A DNA stretch of 64,000 nt from Bdellovibrionales bacterium (GTDB taxonomy: Bacteria > Bdellovibrionota > FAC87 > UBA2466). The notes under the pieces were generated by a model that saw nothing but the letters and a program-made list of their open reading frames with translations, had not been told where the DNA came from and made no database searches. The translations under genes were made by a program, and so were the position numbers. Below are positions 26,660-36,097 of this stretch, in pieces (the stretch's first letter is position 1; the number at the start of each line of letters is the position of its first letter). The stretch spans positions 19,862 through 83,861 of the forward strand of contig SXPJ01000026.1 in assembly GCA_005776395.1 (NCBI GenBank). Reading direction: 5' to 3'.

Positions 26660-26703
26660 AAAGAATTTTGCTTTTTTAGGCTGCATAGATTTAAAATAAT
26701 AAA

Positions 26704-27888
26704 ATGTCTTTACCATTTGTGTCTTCAGATATCTTGGCAAGCCTAAGCAGCTTTTGGCACCTTCTAAGAAGTGTCGATTCCAACCAAATTAAAACCATTG
26801 CCAATGAACAAAGCTGGCTAGCCATTCTCTTGTGTTTTGGCTCAGGTATTTTAACCAGTCTTACCCCCTGCATCTATCCAATGATTCCCATTACAATTAA
26901 TATTTTTGGACGCGCATCTCAAAAACAAGGGGCTCATAAAAAAATAGCTTCCTTCAACCTACATACATTTTTCTTAAGCTCTGTATATGTAGCCGGAATG
27001 GCCACTACCTATTCCATCATGGGCTTAGTCGCCGGAATGACAGGCTCCTTATTTGGAAAAATTCTTCAAAGCAGTTTTACTCTCGGTTTCCTTACTATTC
27101 TTTTTTTAGTATTGGCCCTAGGCCAATGGGGATTATTTAAGATTGCTCTACCAGCTTCATGGCAAACCAAACTTTCCAGAATAGGCGATTCTGAAAGCCT
27201 GCCAGGAATTTTTTTGATGGGCCTTTTCTCAGGACTCATTATAAGTCCTTGCGTCGGCCCGGTCATTGCGGGAATTCTCGCCTTTATTTTTGACACCTCA
27301 AATGCTTGGCGCGGATTCATTTACTTTTTAAGTTTTTCATTGGGGTTAGGGGTTTTATTTCTGTTAATTGGTGGATTCTCAGGGGTTCTTGCAAAACTTC
27401 CACGATCAGGCAATTGGATGTTGAACATCAATCGCTTTTTAGCCACCCTCATGTTACTCGCCGCAGGTTATTATGGAGGTCTCTGGTATCACAAAGCCTT
27501 AGGCCCCTCCCCTAAGCCCAACACTTCTCAAGTCAGCTCAGATATTCACTGGAAAAACAATGAAACTGAGGCTCTAAAAATCGCTAAAGAAAAAAACATT
27601 CCTATCTTCGTCGACTTTGCAGCTGAGTGGTGTGAAGCTTGTCATGTAATCGAAAAAACTGTCTTTACAAATGTCGAGGTGATTTCTGAATTAAACTCTC
27701 GTTTTGTGCCTCTTCGAATTGATGTCACTGAGTCCAATGACGCCAATGAAAAAATATTACAGAAATATGGAATTCTAAGCCTTCCCACTTTGGTGTTCAT
27801 TAACTCAGCAGGAAAAATCCTGAAAAATCCTAGAGTACATGGTGTTATATCTTCTCAGGAATTCTTAAAAATATTAAAAACTTTTTAG
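26704..27888 (+). CDS. DsbD-like thiol-disulfide transporter without the N-terminal domain
   Basis: 394 residues in the inner membrane. Residues 38-260 form the CcdA/DsbD membrane core of about eight helices with the redox pair in LTPCIYPMIP and ISPCVGPVIAG. Residues ~285-394 form a periplasmic thioredoxin domain with WCEAC. The N-terminal immunoglobulin-like domain of full DsbD is absent, so electrons presumably pass to another carrier. It would move reducing power from cytosolic thioredoxin (one is encoded at 8274) to periplasmic disulfides. Confidence 0.88.
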   Translation: MSLPFVSSDILASLSSFWHLLRSVDSNQIKTIANEQSWLAILLCFGSGILTSLTPCIYPMIPITINIFGRASQKQGAHKKIASFNLHTFFLSSVYVAGMATTYSIMGLVAGMTGSLFGKILQSSFTLGFLTILFLVLALGQWGLFKIALPASWQTKLSRIGDSESLPGIFLMGLFSGLIISPCVGPVIAGILAFIFDTSNAWRGFIYFLSFSLGLGVLFLLIGGFSGVLAKLPRSGNWMLNINRFLATLMLLAAGYYGGLWYHKALGPSPKPNTSQVSSDIHWKNNETEALKIAKEKNIPIFVDFAAEWCEACHVIEKTVFTNVEVISELNSRFVPLRIDVTESNDANEKILQKYGILSLPTLVFINSAGKILKNPRVHGVISSQEFLKILKTF

Positions 27889-28036
27889 TTCCCTACCGAA
27901 AAACATTCTAATTCCTCAATGATTTCAGAGCAAAAAATGCTTCTTTATTCATAATCGTTTTCTGCCCCAAGTCACTCTATTAAGTTTCTCACCTTTTTCT
28001 TCGGTTTTTCCGAACCATTTAGTGGAGAACTCTATA

Positions 28037-28999
28037 GTGTTCACGGCTTTCCGAAAAAACTCAAAAGGCTTAAGTCAGAGACTTAGGCAAATCTTTTTAC
28101 CTTCGCTTTCTGTGCTATTAATTTCCTCAGGGCTTACTGCGTTAATTTGGACTGTTCTAACACCTATACAGCCCAAGAACTATCCACCAGAGACCAAAAA
28201 TGACAAGCATTCCCTTTTTTCTACGAACTACCCTGCAAATAGCAACTTTCAACGAGAGCTTGTAGAGCTTAAAAATAAAAATGAACTTAAACCCAATGAT
28301 GAGTTAGAAATTCAAAGAAGTCTCCTTGCCACCACCGATTACCTAGACATTCCTCCCTCAGTACTCTGGTGCCTCTTATTTCAGGAGAGTCGGCTCAACC
28401 ATCTAGAGGGAATTGAATCCGAAAAATCTTCCTCTGGTCTCGGACAATTTTCACGTTTCAGTTTTTTTGAAATTAATTATCAACTAGAACGTTACAGTCC
28501 TAACAATCTAAATTTACTGTATTTGACATTCGGCCGAGACATTAGACCCATTGAAGCTAAACGCAAGGACCCCTTGAGCCCCTCCTCCTACTACTCGATT
28601 CCAACTGCGGTTACCTCTTCGGCTATTTTTCTGAACAATCGCTACTATCAACTATCTCGAATTCTAGATAAACGATCAATTGCCTACAATCCGGAAATAC
28701 TATGGATGTTTGCCGCGATGGCGTACAACAAAGGATCTCGTTCTGTATTAAGTCTTTGGAATACTATCCATCGAAAAAGAGGAACTGAGAAATTTAACCA
28801 ATTTCTGAACGACTATGAATATTTTAAGAATACTATCAATGACTCAAGCATTCTTACCAAGTCCTTAATAAAAATCTGGGACAAAACCAAAGCTATTCCT
28901 TATGCAAATGAGCTACGAATCCACACCCGAAATATTTCCTCCTGTGCAATATCCCCCCTTCTGCAAACCACCCGTTCATTAACCGAGGTGGGACCATGA
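28037..28999 (+). CDS. SLT-type lytic transglycosylase, membrane-anchored
   Basis: About 320 residues. A membrane anchor at residues 20-42 (FLPSLSVLLISSGLTALIW) is followed by a periplasmic domain with the transglycosylase signature: catalytic Glu in LLFQESRLNHLEG, SSGLGQFS in place of GLMQ, and AAMAYNKGSRSV for the AYNAG motif. It would cut glycan strands of peptidoglycan. GTG 28037 has GGAG nine bases upstream and is preferred to GTG 28022. It overlaps the next gene by four bases (ATGA) and belongs to a three-gene envelope operon. Confidence 0.82.
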   Translation: MFTAFRKNSKGLSQRLRQIFLPSLSVLLISSGLTALIWTVLTPIQPKNYPPETKNDKHSLFSTNYPANSNFQRELVELKNKNELKPNDELEIQRSLLATTDYLDIPPSVLWCLLFQESRLNHLEGIESEKSSSGLGQFSRFSFFEINYQLERYSPNNLNLLYLTFGRDIRPIEAKRKDPLSPSSYYSIPTAVTSSAIFLNNRYYQLSRILDKRSIAYNPEILWMFAAMAYNKGSRSVLSLWNTIHRKRGTEKFNQFLNDYEYFKNTINDSSILTKSLIKIWDKTKAIPYANELRIHTRNISSCAISPLLQTTRSLTEVGP

Positions 29000-29535
29000 A
29001 ACTCCAAAACCTAAATTTAAAACAACTACACCTTTTCATCTCTACACCTCAGGGTGTGACTATCCTATTTCTATTCGTGTCCGCATTTGCCTTTACTTTG
29101 CTCTATCGTTCTTCAACCCTCTCACAATTTAAAGGACAACCGTTATCAACAAGCTACCTAACCCTGCTAAAATCTGTAAACGAAGGGGGTTACTCGAAAT
29201 TTCAACAGGATAAAAGTGAACTAAAAAAATACATCTCTACAATTTTAAATGATCCCAGAAATGAAGATGAAGAGACTCATGCTTCCAATATCGCTCTCTA
29301 TTTTTTTCCAGAACTTTTGTCAGACTCAAACTTTGAAAAATCAGCAGCTCTTGAGCTTTGGGCACCTTTTGAAATTGCCATAGAAAAAAGCCCCAGGACT
29401 CCTGAGGCTAGAATGCTCTTTGAAATAATGAAGAGCAATATTTGGAATTACGAAAACCCAAAAATGAAAAATGCAGGGTTGTCACCTCATGCGCAAGAGA
29501 CCCTGAAGGTTTATCATGAACTTAGTTCACCTTAA
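28996..29535 (+). CDS. Single-pass membrane protein of unknown function
   Basis: 179 residues with one N-terminal membrane helix (GVTILFLFVSAFAFTLLY, residues ~20-37) and a periplasmic, helix-rich remainder without recognised motifs. It is translationally coupled to the lytic transglycosylase before it and lies 18 bases before a TonB-like gene. I infer a role in the same envelope complex. Confidence 0.7.
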   Translation: MKLQNLNLKQLHLFISTPQGVTILFLFVSAFAFTLLYRSSTLSQFKGQPLSTSYLTLLKSVNEGGYSKFQQDKSELKKYISTILNDPRNEDEETHASNIALYFFPELLSDSNFEKSAALELWAPFEIAIEKSPRTPEARMLFEIMKSNIWNYENPKMKNAGLSPHAQETLKVYHELSSP

Positions 29536-29553
29536 TAGAACTGGAGATATTTT

Positions 29554-30570
29554 TTGAACTCCTCAAACGGATATTTCGATGACTTTTATAGTACCCCCAA
29601 GCGAGGAGCTGGGTTTACTTTTATTATTTCCGTTCTACTGCACTCTGCTCTACTTTTCCTTTACGTTCCCACCTTTATTGCTGAAACCTCAGAATCCAAA
29701 AAGCAGGAACCTATTGAAATTATCGATTACAGAGAAGTTTTACCACAATCTTCCCAACAACCATCTCGACAAGTTGTCCCCAAATTAAAAACACCTGAGT
29801 CTCAAATCGCTGAAACAGAGGATGCTCTTAATCGAAATATTGATCCCAATGCAAAATACCTAGGGGCCAAAAATCAAAGTGCAGAGAAAGAGATGCGAGC
29901 GAGTCGAATTGATGATTTTAGAAGTCAACAAGGAACCGGAGCCAAGGGAATTCCTACTCAGGTCGAAGCCATCCCTCCCACTGTAGAGGAACTAGGTAAG
30001 GAAGAGGAACTTTCAGAGGAGGGAGATTTCCCAAGTCAGGCCAATTCAAAACAAAAAACCGGAATCAAAAGAGATTGGAAAACGCTCTCTTTAAAAGATC
30101 TCAGCATCGAAGGTGATGGAGGAGCTGCGGCGGCAACTGATGACAAACTTGATGTGGATCGCGGAGAGAGAACTTTACTCAGTACCCGAGAATATAAGTT
30201 TTTCGGTTACTATCAAAGAATCAAAGAGCTATTACGACAGTACTGGAAACCCAATATCGAACATCAGATGGCTCGAATTTGGGGAAAAGGAAAACAGATT
30301 AAAGAAGATGAGCTTGTAACACGAGTCTTAGTCCTTTTAGATGAAAAAGGACAGATCAGTAAAATCTCAAAACTAACTAGTTCAGGATATATCGAATTAG
30401 ATGAAGCCGCCGTAGAGGCATTTCAAACCGCAGCCCCCTTTCCTAACCCTCCAAAAGCAATGTTAGATGATGACGGTTTTGTAAGAATCAATTGGGACTT
30501 TATTCTCACAACCGATAATAGCCCCAGAATTCAGTTTCGAAATGTGGGAAGTGTTCCCCCTCCTTACTAA
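29554..30570 (+). CDS. TonB-family protein
   Basis: 338 residues. A cytoplasmic N-terminus and one membrane helix (FIISVLLHSALLFLYV, residues 22-38) are followed by a long Pro-, Gln- and Glu-rich linker and a C-terminal TonB-like domain (VTRVLVLLDEKGQISKISKLTSSG, then DEAAVEAFQTAAPFPNPP). TTG 29554 has GGAG seven bases before it. The placement after a transglycosylase and a membrane protein suggests a structural complex spanning the peptidoglycan rather than nutrient uptake; such TonB-like proteins occur in motility or secretion machines. That is inference. Confidence 0.8.
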   Translation: MNSSNGYFDDFYSTPKRGAGFTFIISVLLHSALLFLYVPTFIAETSESKKQEPIEIIDYREVLPQSSQQPSRQVVPKLKTPESQIAETEDALNRNIDPNAKYLGAKNQSAEKEMRASRIDDFRSQQGTGAKGIPTQVEAIPPTVEELGKEEELSEEGDFPSQANSKQKTGIKRDWKTLSLKDLSIEGDGGAAAATDDKLDVDRGERTLLSTREYKFFGYYQRIKELLRQYWKPNIEHQMARIWGKGKQIKEDELVTRVLVLLDEKGQISKISKLTSSGYIELDEAAVEAFQTAAPFPNPPKAMLDDDGFVRINWDFILTTDNSPRIQFRNVGSVPPPY

Positions 30571-30590
30571 CAAAAGCAATCTCCACGAAC

Positions 30591-30890
30591 CTATCTCGGT
30601 TGATAGGTCATGCATCGAATGGTTTTTTCTATTCTCCCCACCTGAATCGATTCTGTAGTACATTCATAATCTCGATTAAATTTGCAATTCTTAACCTTGC
30701 ACGCCCCCACTCCCGCTAGAGGGGTAATAAGCTCAGCATGACCATCCACGGGCAGATAGGTGTCACAGTCTGGAAAAATAAAATCTCCAATAGTAATGGC
30801 CTTTGCATGACAGGTATTGCCCGTGTTGTAAGCACAAGCAACTGCATCACACTTTGTAACTTGTGGCATTTCAAGAATCGTCTTAGGCAT
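30591..30890 (-). CDS. Two DUF1540-like cysteine modules
   Basis: 99 residues made of two similar halves. Each half has the pattern Cys, a few residues, Cys-x-Y/F-N, then Cys and a final Cys: CDAVACAYNTGNTCHAKAI…C and CKVKNCKFNRDYECTTESI…C. The pattern fits the DUF1540 family, thought to bind metal. GGAGGAAGCT before ATG 30890 is a strong ribosome site. No function is known. It stands alone, convergent with the TonB-like gene. Confidence 0.75.
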   Translation of the reverse strand: MPKTILEMPQVTKCDAVACAYNTGNTCHAKAITIGDFIFPDCDTYLPVDGHAELITPLAGVGACKVKNCKFNRDYECTTESIQVGRIEKTIRCMTYQPR

Positions 30891-30964
30891 AGCTTCCTCC
30901 TAGAAAATTAATATATGCAACTCAGAAGCCATGAAATTTGAAATAAGATTGAGAGGGTCAGCTT

Positions 30965-31468
30965 TTACGATTCGATCACAAACTTAATAGGGGCCACAAG
31001 AACTCGCTTTTTAAAAAGCGGGTCAAACTTCCACTCTTTGCTGGCTTGAATCGCCGCTAGATCTAACAAAGGATACCCAGAGGTCCGAAGAATTTCAGTG
31101 TGAGAAACTTGACCATTAGTTTTTAAAGTAAGTTTAAGTTCAACAGTTCCCTGCCATCCATGATCAATCGCCTCTTGTGGATAAACAGGCAAAGTATTTC
31201 CGCTTTTGACTATCTCTTCCGGAGTAAGGGTTTTTGCAACTCCCAAGAATCTATTATCCTTTGAATCTAATTTTAAATCAGACAAAACATTCTCAGTTCT
31301 TTTCTGTTGAAGTTTTTTCTTCTCTATTCTTTGAATCCCATGAACTCCAGTCACAAAAACAGGGGCTACAGTCTCAGCTTTCAAGTTCGCAGTAAATCCA
31401 AAGGGGCTCACCCCCTTTAAAAAAAAGAGGTGAAGTACCAGCGAAACAATAAGAGCAATAAAACTCAT
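30965..31468 (-). CDS. TonB energy-transducer-like protein of the receptor operon
   Basis: 167 residues: an N-terminal membrane helix (FIALIVSLVLHLFFL), a Lys- and Gln-rich linker and a TonB C-terminal domain with YPQEAIDHGWQGTVELKLTL, SGYPLLDLAAIQASKEWKFDP. It is short for a TonB, so it may serve only the receptor in its operon. The gene starts one base after the beta-propeller lipoprotein stop, and the TonB-dependent receptor precedes that, so all three are one transcript. Confidence 0.85.
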   Translation of the reverse strand: MSFIALIVSLVLHLFFLKGVSPFGFTANLKAETVAPVFVTGVHGIQRIEKKKLQQKRTENVLSDLKLDSKDNRFLGVAKTLTPEEIVKSGNTLPVYPQEAIDHGWQGTVELKLTLKTNGQVSHTEILRTSGYPLLDLAAIQASKEWKFDPLFKKRVLVAPIKFVIES

Positions 31469-31469
31469 C

Positions 31470-32627
31470 TTAATTAGCTAATACCATATGGTATGGAGGT
31501 AAGCCCACTTCATAGTAGGTATTAAATACGGGCTGTAATGTCTTTATATCATAAACCCAAATCCCTGGTTTTTTAGGATCTCTATCACTCAAGTAAAAAA
31601 AGGACCGATCTTCATCCATAAGAATCTGATGAAGCGAGTAGTTTCCAGGATCTCTTAAAATAGATATCACCTTTCCGTCACTCCTTCTAAATGCAACTAA
31701 TTGAGTTTCAGGCTTCATTCCGTAAATATTTTTAGCAATTATCGCTACTCCCACAGTCTTACTAAGCAATGCACAATCGATAATATCTCCTCCTAACTTT
31801 TGCTCATCCGTAACCCATCCCAAAGATTTTAAGTTCGAATCAAAGAGCTCGACTCCGCCATACAACACCCCAAGTTTTCCCGCTTCCCCTACCGACAACT
31901 CACCTTCAAGTATTTTGAGTTCAGTTACGGGATTGGTTCCTTTAAGGGTTATGATCTGAAGCACTCTATCAGTAGCTAAATCTAGTACAGCCAACTGAGA
32001 TTTATTAGAGGGTTTAAATCCTTCTTCAGAGTTCAACCGCTGCATGAGGATGAGTAGCTGGTTGTTGAGCAATTTCATCCATGTCATTTCAGGAAACCCA
32101 TCGGGATCGGTGCTTTCAAGGGTCTTACTATCGGCCGATTCAAAAAGATCGATCTCTTTTAAGGTTTCTCCTGTAGTGGGATTTAATTTAAGCAGTATCT
32201 TACTTTCAAGGCGGCTCACATAGGCTACCTTAGAACTCACAACAGCTATATCCTGAGGATTAGTCCCTCTCCCCACACTAAACTGTCCTAATACCTGTTT
32301 TTTATTTCTCTGTCCCCACTGGATATTGTCGGCCCCAAGACGGTTAACAACATAAAAATAGGGACTGTTTTCAGGCGAACGAACAATAGCATCAGAATAA
32401 ATGGAACTTTCAAAGGATTGTAATTCGGATTGAAGTAAGTCGACCCCTACCAAAACACCTGAATGATAATCAGAGGTAGCTACAAGCAGGTGATTAAATC
32501 TCTCAGAAGATAAGGGCGGAAGCTTCGCAGGAACAATCTTAATTCGATCACAACCCAATAAAGTTATAATGACGACAATAGAAAATAAAACATTCCAAAT
32601 TACCTGCTCCCATCTTTTATCAACCAT
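31470..32627 (-). CDS. Beta-propeller lipoprotein
   Basis: 385 residues with an N-terminal signal ending in LLGC (Cys26), a lipoprotein cleavage site. Repeated short strands with VLDLATDRVLQIITLKG, LLKLNPTTGETLKEI and WVYDIKTLQPVF are typical of YncE-like seven-bladed propellers. It lies between a TonB-dependent receptor and a TonB gene with gaps of 15 and 1 bases. I infer a surface or periplasmic partner that captures the ligand for the receptor. The ligand is unknown. Confidence 0.8.
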   Translation of the reverse strand: MVDKRWEQVIWNVLFSIVVIITLLGCDRIKIVPAKLPPLSSERFNHLLVATSDYHSGVLVGVDLLQSELQSFESSIYSDAIVRSPENSPYFYVVNRLGADNIQWGQRNKKQVLGQFSVGRGTNPQDIAVVSSKVAYVSRLESKILLKLNPTTGETLKEIDLFESADSKTLESTDPDGFPEMTWMKLLNNQLLILMQRLNSEEGFKPSNKSQLAVLDLATDRVLQIITLKGTNPVTELKILEGELSVGEAGKLGVLYGGVELFDSNLKSLGWVTDEQKLGGDIIDCALLSKTVGVAIIAKNIYGMKPETQLVAFRRSDGKVISILRDPGNYSLHQILMDEDRSFFYLSDRDPKKPGIWVYDIKTLQPVFNTYYEVGLPPYHMVLAN

Positions 32628-32642
32628 ACTTTCCTCTTCTTT

Positions 32643-34646
32643 CTAAAGTTGGTAATTCCAACTTAAATAAATTCGTCGACCCGGTGCCGGATACCCTAAG
32701 TACCCTGTAGTATTATCAATCGTCTGAAATCCTGAAACTAAGGAATAGGCCGTTACCGCATCTAAAATATTCAGTACATCTAGCCCCCACTGTCCCCAAC
32801 CTTGTGGATTATAATTCAAGGAAAACCCATGATCTGTGGTAGCACTCAACTTTCTAGTATTCGCCAGATCTAAATATCTTTCCCCCACCCACTGCAATTG
32901 ATATGAAACCCCAAATCGGTCGTTCTGATAACCCAACTTCTGTAATAATCTAAAAGCAGGACGATTGGGGATTTTTTTTCCATAATAATAGGGCAAAGCA
33001 CTCAAGTTTTCAGTATTGAGAGAGGTAACCCTCGTCTGAAAAATTCCCAATCGAAAAAGCTTCATCTCTAAAGAGGTTTCATGAGACTGAATAAGACTTT
33101 CCCCTACATTAGTAGCCACCTGAGAATTTTGAGAATTTTGAATATAAGTAATCAACTCTTTTGAAGCCGCTATCGAGTAGTTATAGGCCACTCTAAACTC
33201 CGATACAAAACTATCAGCCCCATCTCTTTGATACGTTAAGCCCGTAGAAACCTTATCCGATTTCTCAGGAACCAGAGAAAAAGATGAAGCTAAACCAAAT
33301 GGAGTCCCATTAATCTCCTGCATACTTGGAGCTCGATAAAACTTTCCCCAATGGGTTTCCCAAGTCAGATTTTTTATACTGCCTATATTATTAACCCCCA
33401 TTCCGATACGCGGAGAACCGAGAAAGTATTTTTTTTCAACTTCCCCTTGATAAATCACCGACTGAAAAATCACAGCAGGCCTTAGCTCCCATTGATTAAA
33501 GGGAACTATTGCCGCTAAAGAAATGGGAACATCCCATCTTTCATGATTAATATTTTTGTTTTCCCCCTCTAAAGAGTTCAAACGATAAGTTTCATAATTT
33601 CCTGCTAGAGTCTGTTCGATTCGAATAGGATAATAGGAATAGTATTGCAATTGATGCCTTACACCTATCGCTCGATCCCTACTTTCATTGGAATTAGGAG
33701 TTGAAAGAGACTTGGATCTATTTTGAGCTCGATATTCCTCCGAGTTAAGACGAGCATAGATTAAAGATTTACTCTTCCATTGACTATTTAACCAGGTTTC
33801 CCCTGTTAAGGCCGAGAGATGAAACAGTTGGCTTAACTTTCCATTGATAGGAAGAGAAATAGCTCCGGGAGTCTGAAGATTTCGATAACTATTGACTCCA
33901 AAATAGCGAATACTAGAAAGGGTGGTTCGATAGAGGGGAATGATAGGAACTAACCCTAATCGCAAAAAACGATTATGTTCTCTAGTTTTAAAAGTTCCAG
34001 AACTCGTATTAAAGGGGGTTCCCCCATCGTCATAATAGGTATAGTTCTCATCCGATCTTGTGAAATTTATTGTTAAGTTTTTATTAAGCTCCCCCAATGA
34101 ACTTTTACCGAACAGCTCCCAGTATCCAAAGTTTCCCGTTTTTAATCCAATTGAAGATTGGGGTGTTTCCTCTAAATGAAAATCTATGGCCCCACCTAAT
34201 CCGTCCGAAACTAAACCTGCGGGTACCCCCTCTGGATAAACATCAACTCTTCCCACGCTTTGAAAAGGTAAGACTGCGATCGCATCTGAATTAAATTGAG
34301 CATCTGTTAAGGGAACACCCTCGATGAAATAGCGATTTTCCGAAGGGTCCTGAGCCCTTAGAATCACATGTGGGGCCCCTTGAGTACCACTCTCTTGAAC
34401 AAAAACTGCGCTAGAATTTTGTAAGACTTGGGCCAATGAGGGCTGCGGATTAGGCCCCACTTCTAAGGTCTCAGACGCACTCTCAGAGATCTCGATCGAT
34501 TTCGCATGCCCTTTCTTCTTAGCTTTGACCTCAATAGGGCTCAATACCGTTTGTTCGGCAGTGCTTTGTAGGGCTTTAACTTCCCCTAACCCCAGACACA
34601 AAAGGCTTAAAACTACTTGCAAATTCCGCCACATGCTTCGGGCCAT
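32643..34646 (-). CDS. TonB-dependent outer-membrane receptor
   Basis: 667 residues. A signal peptide (LSLLCLGLGEVKA) is followed by a possible TonB box region (LSPIEVKA), a plug domain at ~60-190 (PHVILRAQDPSENRYFIEGVPLTD, SVGRVDVYPEGVPA) and a 22-strand barrel ending in RRIYLSWNYQL with an aromatic-rich last strand. It imports a large or scarce ligand using energy from TonB. Downstream genes encode a propeller lipoprotein and a small TonB. No siderophore or cobalamin genes are close, so the ligand cannot be named. Confidence 0.9.
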   Translation of the reverse strand: MARSMWRNLQVVLSLLCLGLGEVKALQSTAEQTVLSPIEVKAKKKGHAKSIEISESASETLEVGPNPQPSLAQVLQNSSAVFVQESGTQGAPHVILRAQDPSENRYFIEGVPLTDAQFNSDAIAVLPFQSVGRVDVYPEGVPAGLVSDGLGGAIDFHLEETPQSSIGLKTGNFGYWELFGKSSLGELNKNLTINFTRSDENYTYYDDGGTPFNTSSGTFKTREHNRFLRLGLVPIIPLYRTTLSSIRYFGVNSYRNLQTPGAISLPINGKLSQLFHLSALTGETWLNSQWKSKSLIYARLNSEEYRAQNRSKSLSTPNSNESRDRAIGVRHQLQYYSYYPIRIEQTLAGNYETYRLNSLEGENKNINHERWDVPISLAAIVPFNQWELRPAVIFQSVIYQGEVEKKYFLGSPRIGMGVNNIGSIKNLTWETHWGKFYRAPSMQEINGTPFGLASSFSLVPEKSDKVSTGLTYQRDGADSFVSEFRVAYNYSIAASKELITYIQNSQNSQVATNVGESLIQSHETSLEMKLFRLGIFQTRVTSLNTENLSALPYYYGKKIPNRPAFRLLQKLGYQNDRFGVSYQLQWVGERYLDLANTRKLSATTDHGFSLNYNPQGWGQWGLDVLNILDAVTAYSLVSGFQTIDNTTGYLGYPAPGRRIYLSWNYQL

Positions 34647-34767
34647 TTATCATGCAACTAAATATTCAACTAGTTAATTCTTTTAGCCCCATTTAAGTTC
34701 TTAACTTCCCTATGGAAATTAGGGGGCTTTTTAGAGTATGGTAGGGTTCTAATTTAGGGAGATTTTT

Positions 34768-35337
34768 ATGACCCATGAACCTGTTACAGTCACTTTAGAG
34801 TTTACCCCAAACCCTAACACACTAAAATTTGTGGTGAATCGTAAGTTTTTAGATAAAGGGGCTGCCAATTTTTCTGAGGTGGGAAAAGCTTCAGTCTCTC
34901 CTCTAGCTCAAAAGCTTTTTCAAATCAAAGGAATCGCAGGGGTTATGATTGGAACCCACTTCATCACGATCACCAAAGCCACAGAGGGCGATTGGGATGT
35001 CATCGCTGACGAAGTTCCAAAAACAGTTGAGGCGTTTATTTTAGGAGGCTCTCCATTTTTCTCTCCTGAGTGGTCTCCCGAATCTCCTGTAATAGCCACG
35101 GGCGAAACAGCTGAAATCGAAAATAAAATTCGTGAAATATTAGATAGCGAAATCCGTCCTGCAGTTGCCATGGACGGAGGGGACATCACATTCGGTCGAT
35201 ATGAGGATGGGATTGTTTATCTACATCTGCAAGGGGCTTGCAGTTCTTGCCCTAGTTCAGTGGCTACTCTAAAAATGGGTGTTGAGACTCGACTCAAAGA
35301 GGTTATTCCTCAGATTAAAGAGGTTGTTCAGGTTTGA
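34768..35337 (+). CDS. nfu: NfuA-type iron-sulfur cluster carrier
   Basis: 189 residues: an Nfu N-terminal domain (EFTPNPNTLKFVVNR) and a C-terminal NifU-like domain with the cluster-binding C158-SS-C161 in GACSSCPSS and MDGGDITFGRYEDG before it. It carries assembled 4Fe-4S clusters to target proteins. GGGAGA precedes ATG 34768. It is transcribed alone, divergent from the TonB-dependent receptor. Confidence 0.93.
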   Translation: MTHEPVTVTLEFTPNPNTLKFVVNRKFLDKGAANFSEVGKASVSPLAQKLFQIKGIAGVMIGTHFITITKATEGDWDVIADEVPKTVEAFILGGSPFFSPEWSPESPVIATGETAEIENKIREILDSEIRPAVAMDGGDITFGRYEDGIVYLHLQGACSSCPSSVATLKMGVETRLKEVIPQIKEVVQV

Positions 35338-35341
35338 GTTA

Positions 35342-36097
35342 CTAAAAGGGAAACCGACTGGCTCTTCGGCCCCACCCCATAGCACCTAAAATAAAAAGTA
35401 ATCCCAATAGCAACATAGGCCAATGAGTGGCCGGACCTTCTCCGTTCCTTGGGAACTTAACGGCAGAACAGCCCATCACTCCTCCGCCAAGTTCATTTCG
35501 TGGATAGATATGAACGATGCCATCAAGATCATCTTCTGTAAGAAGAGCCTGTTGTTTAGATCCCAAGCTGTAATACATTAAAGCCTCACTTTGACTACTG
35601 TGCCCCAATCCCAAGGCATGGCCCATTTCGTGAGCTAAAGTGAGCTCTACTTGCCCTTTAGATAAATAGGCTATGTTGGCACCAGCACCCGATGCAGAAT
35701 TAAGCAGAATACCTGAATAGATCAGATTTCCCTTGTCGTCCGTAGCGGTTTTGAAAGTAGCTGCGGGAATCACATGAACTCCAGAGGCCCCCACCTGAGT
35801 TGCAAAGTCGGTGTCACATAAAATAATAGGAAGTTGAGTTGTGTTTCCAGCTAAAAACTCACTGACCGAGACTGAACTTCTAGCTCTCTCAACCACTAAT
35901 CGCGAATCGGTCACTCCATTCCAAGCTAAAATCGCAGCATCTACAATTTCATTAAGCTCAGATTCCGATATGGGACAATTCGCAGGATTTAGATAAAAGG
36001 TAACCGGTGCCTGTTTCCAACCACGAATATTATTTCCTACATGGGTCCAACCCAAAGCAATCGATGAAATCACCATCCACAGAGATATCCATTTCAT
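35342..36097 (-). CDS. Matrixin-like zinc metalloprotease with C-terminal sorting tail
   Basis: About 251 residues from ATG 36097, whose ATG overlaps the upstream TGA (ATGA). A signal peptide (LWMVISSIALG) leads to an M10-type domain with the zinc site HEMGHALGLGH and a Met-turn (ALMYYSLG). The last 45 residues read GCS, then a hydrophobic helix (WPMLLLGLLFILGAMGW), then RRASR, which resembles the MYXO-CTERM type tail in which a Cys before a helix is processed for surface anchoring. It is coupled to a small barrel gene. Confidence 0.8.
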   Translation of the reverse strand: MKWISLWMVISSIALGWTHVGNNIRGWKQAPVTFYLNPANCPISESELNEIVDAAILAWNGVTDSRLVVERARSSVSVSEFLAGNTTQLPIILCDTDFATQVGASGVHVIPAATFKTATDDKGNLIYSGILLNSASGAGANIAYLSKGQVELTLAHEMGHALGLGHSSQSEALMYYSLGSKQQALLTEDDLDGIVHIYPRNELGGGVMGCSAVKFPRNGEGPATHWPMLLLGLLFILGAMGWGRRASRFPF

